Positions 63,611-64,000 of a DNA stretch of 64,000 nt are shown here, in pieces. This DNA comes from Streptomyces odonnellii. Lineage in GTDB: Bacteria > Actinomycetota > Actinomycetes > Streptomycetales > Streptomycetaceae. The stretch is from assembly GCF_000981895.1 (NCBI RefSeq), contig NZ_LATD01000024.1:27956-91955 (forward strand), written 5' to 3'. The notes under the pieces were generated by a model, which was not told the DNA's origin, searched no databases, and was given only the letters and a program-made list of their open reading frames with translations. Both the position numbers and the translations under genes were made by a program. How positions within the stretch are numbered: position 1 is the stretch's first letter; each line of letters starts with the position of its first letter.

Positions 63611-64000
63611 GAGATCGTGCACCGCCGGGTCAGGATCTGCTGAGAGGCGGCGCCGCTCGCGGCGGCCGGGTCCGTGGCCGCCTGCATGCCCCAGTAGCAG
63701 CCCTGCTGCCGGAAGGTGTGGTCGAGCGGGACCGAGTACTGCGTGGCGCCCTCGCGCCGGACGGTCTCCGCGCCGTCCTGGGCGCCGAGCTGACCGTATG
63801 CCTCGCCGGTGAACCAGGTGACGACGACGGTGATGGGACCGGTCCCGTCCGTGACGATCTCGACCGTGCCCGTGGCGCTCGCCGTACCCGTCTGCCGCAG
63901 ACCCGTGACGGAAATGGCCTTCACCTGTACGGGCTGTTCCGTCGGAGCGGTGGTGCTGGGCGTGACCGAGGGGGTCGGCGTGGACGGGGCGGGTGTGGAG
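63607..64000 (-). CDS. C-terminal part of a Thr/Pro-linked protein, truncated by window edge
   Basis: The frame is open beyond base 64000 on the minus strand, so the N-terminus is missing; the first visible GTG (63924) is internal. Visible: a Thr/Pro/Ser-rich linker (STPAPSTPTPSVTPSTTAPT), typical of extracytoplasmic stalks, then about 105 residues with VKAISVTGLRQTGTASATGT, ITVVVTWFTGEAYG, LDHTFRQQGCYWGMQA and the end TRRCTIS, a probable beta-sandwich with a cysteine pair. The missing part could be a membrane protein or kinase. It overlaps and probably couples to the next gene. Confidence 0.75.
   Translation of the reverse strand, partial: STPAPSTPTPSVTPSTTAPTEQPVQVKAISVTGLRQTGTASATGTVEIVTDGTGPITVVVTWFTGEAYGQLGAQDGAETVRREGATQYSVPLDHTFRQQGCYWGMQAATDPAAASGAASQQILTRRCTIS

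Overview
The DNA is very GC-rich with strong G/C bias at third codon positions, rare TTA codons and GTG starts, and carries a giant modular type I polyketide synthase (PKS). This points to Streptomyces or a close relative. The left 42 kb is the end of a polyene-type macrolide cluster; the right 21 kb looks like ordinary accessory chromosome.

Region 1 (1-31006): the 3' part of one very large PKS gene, already open at the left edge, which lies inside an AT domain. It encodes six extension modules: partial AT-DH-KR-ACP, then KS-AT-DH-ER-KR-ACP, then four KS-AT-DH-KR-ACP. All ATs carry malonyl-type motifs and all KRs B-type motifs. The protein ends in a docking tail with no thioesterase. The predicted chain is one C=C, one saturated unit, then three or four conjugated C=C.

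Region 2 (31007-42336): a discrete type II thioesterase, three tandem LAL (large ATP-binding LuxR) regulators and a PAS-LuxR regulator. From memory, PKS, TE, three LALs, PAS-LuxR is the order at one end of the nystatin/amphotericin clusters. Two of the three LALs have lost the P-loop lysine; the third LAL and the PKS each carry one TTA codon, so bldA control is likely.

Region 3 (42337-49850): an AT-richer gap with an unusual direct repeat, a small winged-helix protein, a frameshifted pseudogene, a GT39-type membrane glycosyltransferase, and two secreted proteins (one an M23 peptidase) that share a C-terminal domain.

Region 4 (49068-53786): an ApbE flavinyltransferase divergent from an OmpR/HAMP-kinase pair, then a GH4 6-phospho-glycosidase.

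Region 5 (53783-62654): carbon-metabolism genes: DUF2252, zinc alcohol dehydrogenase, a GH65 disaccharide phosphorylase next to a beta-phosphoglucomutase-like HAD, and a phosphoketolase. Two homologous 181-bp palindromic elements in opposite orientation (53783-53963 and 59985-60165) bracket most of this block. They have about 83% ungapped identity and compensatory changes in their stems. A further 61-bp hairpin abuts the first. I regard these elements as the least explained structure in the window.

Region 6 (62810-64000): two overlapping minus-strand genes for a one-TM protein and a Thr/Pro-linked domain, the second cut by the window edge. No rRNA, tRNA or CRISPR was seen.
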